Below the pieces are notes generated by a model that did not search any database, was not told the origin of the DNA, and saw nothing but the letters and a program-made list of their open reading frames with translations. From positions 1-36,963 of the forward strand of contig JAOPWZ010000085.1 in NCBI GenBank assembly GCA_025965435.1: 36,963 nucleotides of DNA. Reading direction: 5' to 3'. The DNA is from Aeromicrobium sp. (GTDB taxonomy: Bacteria; Actinomycetota; Actinomycetes; Propionibacteriales; Nocardioidaceae). Of the stretch, positions 34,311-36,963 are shown piece by piece. Position 1 is the first letter of the stretch. Each line of letters starts with the position of its first letter. The position numbers and the translations under genes were made by a program.

Positions 34311-36963
34311 GTGACCACGATCGACACCCCGCTTGCCACGACCCACACCACCGAGCGCCGCGCCGCTCTGGTCGACCGCATCCTCGCCGGAACGCCGTAC
34401 GCGATCGGCTTCGGCGGACAGGGCGCCCCGTGGCTCGAGCCGCTCGCCTCGCTGATCCGCGACTTCGCGCTCGACGCGGAGCTGGAGGTGCTGGTGACGC
34501 AGGCGGACGCCCTCGTCGCCCCGGTCGCGACCGAGCTGGCCCGGGTCGGTGTGACGTTCACGCCGCTGGCGTGGGCCGACGTCCTCGCCTCGGCCGAGTC
34601 GGCCGAAGACGATGACGCCCCGGTGCTGCCGACCTCCGAGGTGCTGGACACACCCGGAGCGTCCGTGCCCGGCATCCTGCTGGCCCAGCTCGCGGGCATC
34701 CGCGCGCTGCACCGCCAGGGCATCGACCCGCAGGTCGTCCCGCCCGTCGCGGTCATCGGCCACTCCCAGGGCCACCTGGCGACGCAGTCACTGGCCGGCG
34801 TGCCGGACGACCAGCTGCTCGCGCTCGCCCGCCTGATCGGTGCCGCGGCCCAGCTCGTCGGCCGCCGCCGCGGCCTCCTGGGCCAGACGATGCTGAGCGT
34901 CTCCAACGTCACGCCCGAGCGGATCGACGAGATCCTGGCGGCCCTGCCCGCGTCGTTGCGCGTCGTGTCACGCCTGCGCAACGGACGGCGCAGCGTCGTG
35001 CTGTCCGGGCCGGCCGAGGGCCTGCGGGTCGTCGAGGCGCGCTTCGACGAGATCGTCGCGGCCGAGAAGGCCGAGCGCGACCGCAAGACGACCGGCGGAT
35101 CGCCGTTCTCGCCCGTCGTGGAGCCGCTCCCGGCCCGCCTCGCGTTCCACCACCCCGACCTCGCCGAGGCCGCCGATCTGGTCGCGACCTGGGCGGAGGC
35201 CTGTGGACTGGACGCCACACTGGCCCGCTCCCTCACGATGCGCTCGATCGTGGACCCGGTGGACTGGGTCGGTGCCCTCGACCGCGCCACGGGCGCCGGT
35301 GCGTCCTGGATCCTCGATCTCGGGCCGGGCGATCTCGCGGCCCGTCTCTCGGCGCGGGAGCTGGCTGCCCGCGGCGCCGGCGTCATCGCCACCACGAGCC
35401 GCCGGGGCCACCGCGAGCTGACGGCCGCCGGTGCGGCGCCTCGCCTCGCCACGCCGTGGTCGGCCTACGAGCCGACCGTCGTGACGCTGCCCGACGGCAC
35501 GCTGCACGCCGAGACCCGTTTCACCCGGCTGACCGGCAAGTCGCCGATCCTGCTGGCCGGCATGACGCCGACCACCGTCGACCCCACGATCGTCGCGGCC
35601 GCGGCCAATGCCGGCTTCTGGGCCGAGCTCGCCGGCGGCGGCCAGGTGACCGAGGAGATCTTCGCCGAGCACGTCGCACAGCTCGACGAGCTGCTGACCA
35701 CCGGCAGCACCTACCAGTTCAACTCGCTGTTCCTCGACCCGTACCTGTGGAAGCTCCAGCTGGGTCAGAAGCGGCTCGTCCAGCGCGCCCGTGCCGCCGG
35801 ATCGCCCATCGACGGCGTCATCGTCACGGCAGGCATCCCCGAGCTCGACGAGGCCGTCGCGCTGGTCGAGGAGCTCCGCGAGGCGTCCATCTCGCACGTC
35901 GTGTTCAAGCCGGGCACCGTCAAGCAGATCCGCCAGGTCGTCGCGATCGCCAAGGCCGTGGCACCCACGCCGGTGCACATCCAGATCGAGGGTGGCAAGG
36001 CCGGCGGGCACCACTCGTGGGAGGAGCTCGACGACCTGCTGATCGCGACGTACGGCGAGCTGCGCCAGCTCGACAACGTCGTCATCTGCGTCGGCGGCGG
36101 CATCGGGACGCCCGAGGTCGCTGCGGCGTACCTCACCGGCGAGTGGGCCCGTCGTCACGGCTTCCCGCTCATGCCGCTCGACGGCATCCTGGTCGGTACG
36201 GCCGCGATGGCGACGCTCGAGGCCACGACGTCACCGGCCGTGAAGCAGCTGCTGGTCGACACCCGCGGCACCGGCACCTGGGTCGGCGCCGGCACCGCCA
36301 AGGGCGGCATGGCCTCCGGCCGCAGCCAGCTCGGCGCGGACATCCACGAGATCGACAACACCGCGTCCCGCACGGGCCGTCTGCTCGACGAGGTCGCGGG
36401 TGACGCCAAGGCCGTCGCGGCCCGCCGCGACGAGATCGTCGAGGCCCTCGACCGCACCGCCAAGCCGTACTTCGGCGACGTCGACACCATGACGTACGCC
36501 CAGTGGCTCCGCCGCTACCTCGAGCTGTCCGCCACGCCGGAGTGGCTCGCCGACACGCAGCGCGACCGCTTCCTCGCGATGCTGCAGCGGGCCGAGGCGC
36601 GGCTCAACGACGCCGACCGCGGTGAGATCCCGACGCTCTTCGCCGACTCGTCGGCCGTCGACGACGGGCGTGAGGCGCTGCAGCGACTGTTGGATGGCTA
36701 TCCGCACGCCGAAGGCGTCACCCTGCACCCGGCCGACGTGCTGTTCTTCGTCGACCAGTGCCGCACACCCGGCAAGCCGGTCAACTTCGTGCCCGTGCTC
36801 GACCAGGACGTCCGCCGCTGGTGGCGCTCGGACTCGCTGTGGCAGGCCCACGACCCCCGCTACGGCGCCGACGAGGTCTGCATCATCCCCGGCACGGTCT
36901 CCGTCGCCGGCATCGACCGGGTCGACGAGCCGGTCGCCGAGCTGCTCCGCCGCTTCGAGGACG
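34311..36963 (+). CDS. fas: Type I fatty acid synthase, N-terminal part
   Basis: The first 884 codons of a FAS-I megasynthase; no stop occurs before the right edge. It resembles mycobacterial Fas (about 3000 aa, order AT-ER-DH-MPT-ACP-KR-KS). Seen: an acetyltransferase domain from about 30 to 345 with VIGHSQGHL (Ser152), RNGRRSVVLSG and the catalytic His in LAFHHP (about 280); then an enoylreductase TIM barrel from about 405, with SPILLAGMTPTTVDPTIVAA, ELAGGGQVTEEIF, FKPGT, EGGKAGGHHSWE, GGGIGTP and GTAAMATLEATTSP (FMN site). The segment with RRWWRSDSLWQAHDPRY opens the next region. GTG 34311 has GAGGGAT upstream. It makes C16-C24 acyl-CoA in related bacteria. Confidence 0.95.
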   Translation, partial: MTTIDTPLATTHTTERRAALVDRILAGTPYAIGFGGQGAPWLEPLASLIRDFALDAELEVLVTQADALVAPVATELARVGVTFTPLAWADVLASAESAEDDDAPVLPTSEVLDTPGASVPGILLAQLAGIRALHRQGIDPQVVPPVAVIGHSQGHLATQSLAGVPDDQLLALARLIGAAAQLVGRRRGLLGQTMLSVSNVTPERIDEILAALPASLRVVSRLRNGRRSVVLSGPAEGLRVVEARFDEIVAAEKAERDRKTTGGSPFSPVVEPLPARLAFHHPDLAEAADLVATWAEACGLDATLARSLTMRSIVDPVDWVGALDRATGAGASWILDLGPGDLAARLSARELAARGAGVIATTSRRGHRELTAAGAAPRLATPWSAYEPTVVTLPDGTLHAETRFTRLTGKSPILLAGMTPTTVDPTIVAAAANAGFWAELAGGGQVTEEIFAEHVAQLDELLTTGSTYQFNSLFLDPYLWKLQLGQKRLVQRARAAGSPIDGVIVTAGIPELDEAVALVEELREASISHVVFKPGTVKQIRQVVAIAKAVAPTPVHIQIEGGKAGGHHSWEELDDLLIATYGELRQLDNVVICVGGGIGTPEVAAAYLTGEWARRHGFPLMPLDGILVGTAAMATLEATTSPAVKQLLVDTRGTGTWVGAGTAKGGMASGRSQLGADIHEIDNTASRTGRLLDEVAGDAKAVAARRDEIVEALDRTAKPYFGDVDTMTYAQWLRRYLELSATPEWLADTQRDRFLAMLQRAEARLNDADRGEIPTLFADSSAVDDGREALQRLLDGYPHAEGVTLHPADVLFFVDQCRTPGKPVNFVPVLDQDVRRWWRSDSLWQAHDPRYGADEVCIIPGTVSVAGIDRVDEPVAELLRRFED

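Overview
The window reads as chromosomal DNA of a high-GC actinobacterium. Third codon positions are nearly all G or C, GTG starts are common, and many genes have a TANNNT hexamer 6-8 nt before the start codon, the usual actinobacterial leaderless arrangement. Gene content (type I fatty acid synthase, FurA-KatG, LysG/ArgP-ArgO, EttA) and two families of dispersed intergenic palindromes fit the Propionibacteriales/Nocardioidaceae (for example Aeromicrobium or a relative). The genus is an inference from memory of such genomes, not from a search.

Layout. 1-500: tail of an upstream unit with its terminator, then a small unknown gene. 473-3492 (minus): L-malyl-CoA/beta-methylmalyl-CoA lyase, a CitE-like CoA-ester lyase and a serine hydrolase. 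3710-5295 (minus): four small genes (zf-TFIIB protein, two-TM protein, DksA/TraR zinc finger, GyrI-like protein). 5400-7033 (minus): an FAD oxidoreductase whose last codons run into tRNA-Lys. 7143-9033: pirin, convergent to a histidine phosphatase that is translationally coupled to a small protein with serine at every third residue. 9063-13355 (plus): glpK, repeat-rich spacer, glpD, DUF4097 protein. 13429-16171 (plus): furA-katG. 16232-17450: a 1.2-kb segment bounded by a 23-bp repeat of the tRNA-His 3' end and carrying one secreted-protein gene.

17599-21825: oligoribonuclease, a membrane-anchored DsbA-like protein, an argO-fluC-fluC operon divergent from argP, a broken DsbA-like copy and tRNA-Arg. 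21893-28850 (plus): PrsW-type protease, two coupled dynamin-like GTPases, an SSB paralogue and EttA. 29024-30145: MarR regulator divergent from yceI, with clear operator palindromes. 30252-34117: TetR regulator divergent from an acyl-CoA dehydrogenase-thiolase-SDR operon. 34311 to the right edge: the first 884 codons of FAS-I, preceded by a double operator.

Functional themes are acyl-CoA and lipid metabolism (malyl-CoA lyases, beta-oxidation operon, FAS-I), glycerol use, and redox or oxidative stress (FurA-KatG, pirin, YceI, DsbA). The observations most worth following are the S-x-x tripeptide-repeat protein at 8126-8371, the tRNA-His-bounded insertion, the set of leaderless promoters including a palindromic bidirectional one between the phosphatase gene and glpK, and the MarR operator half-site shared with the pirin promoter.
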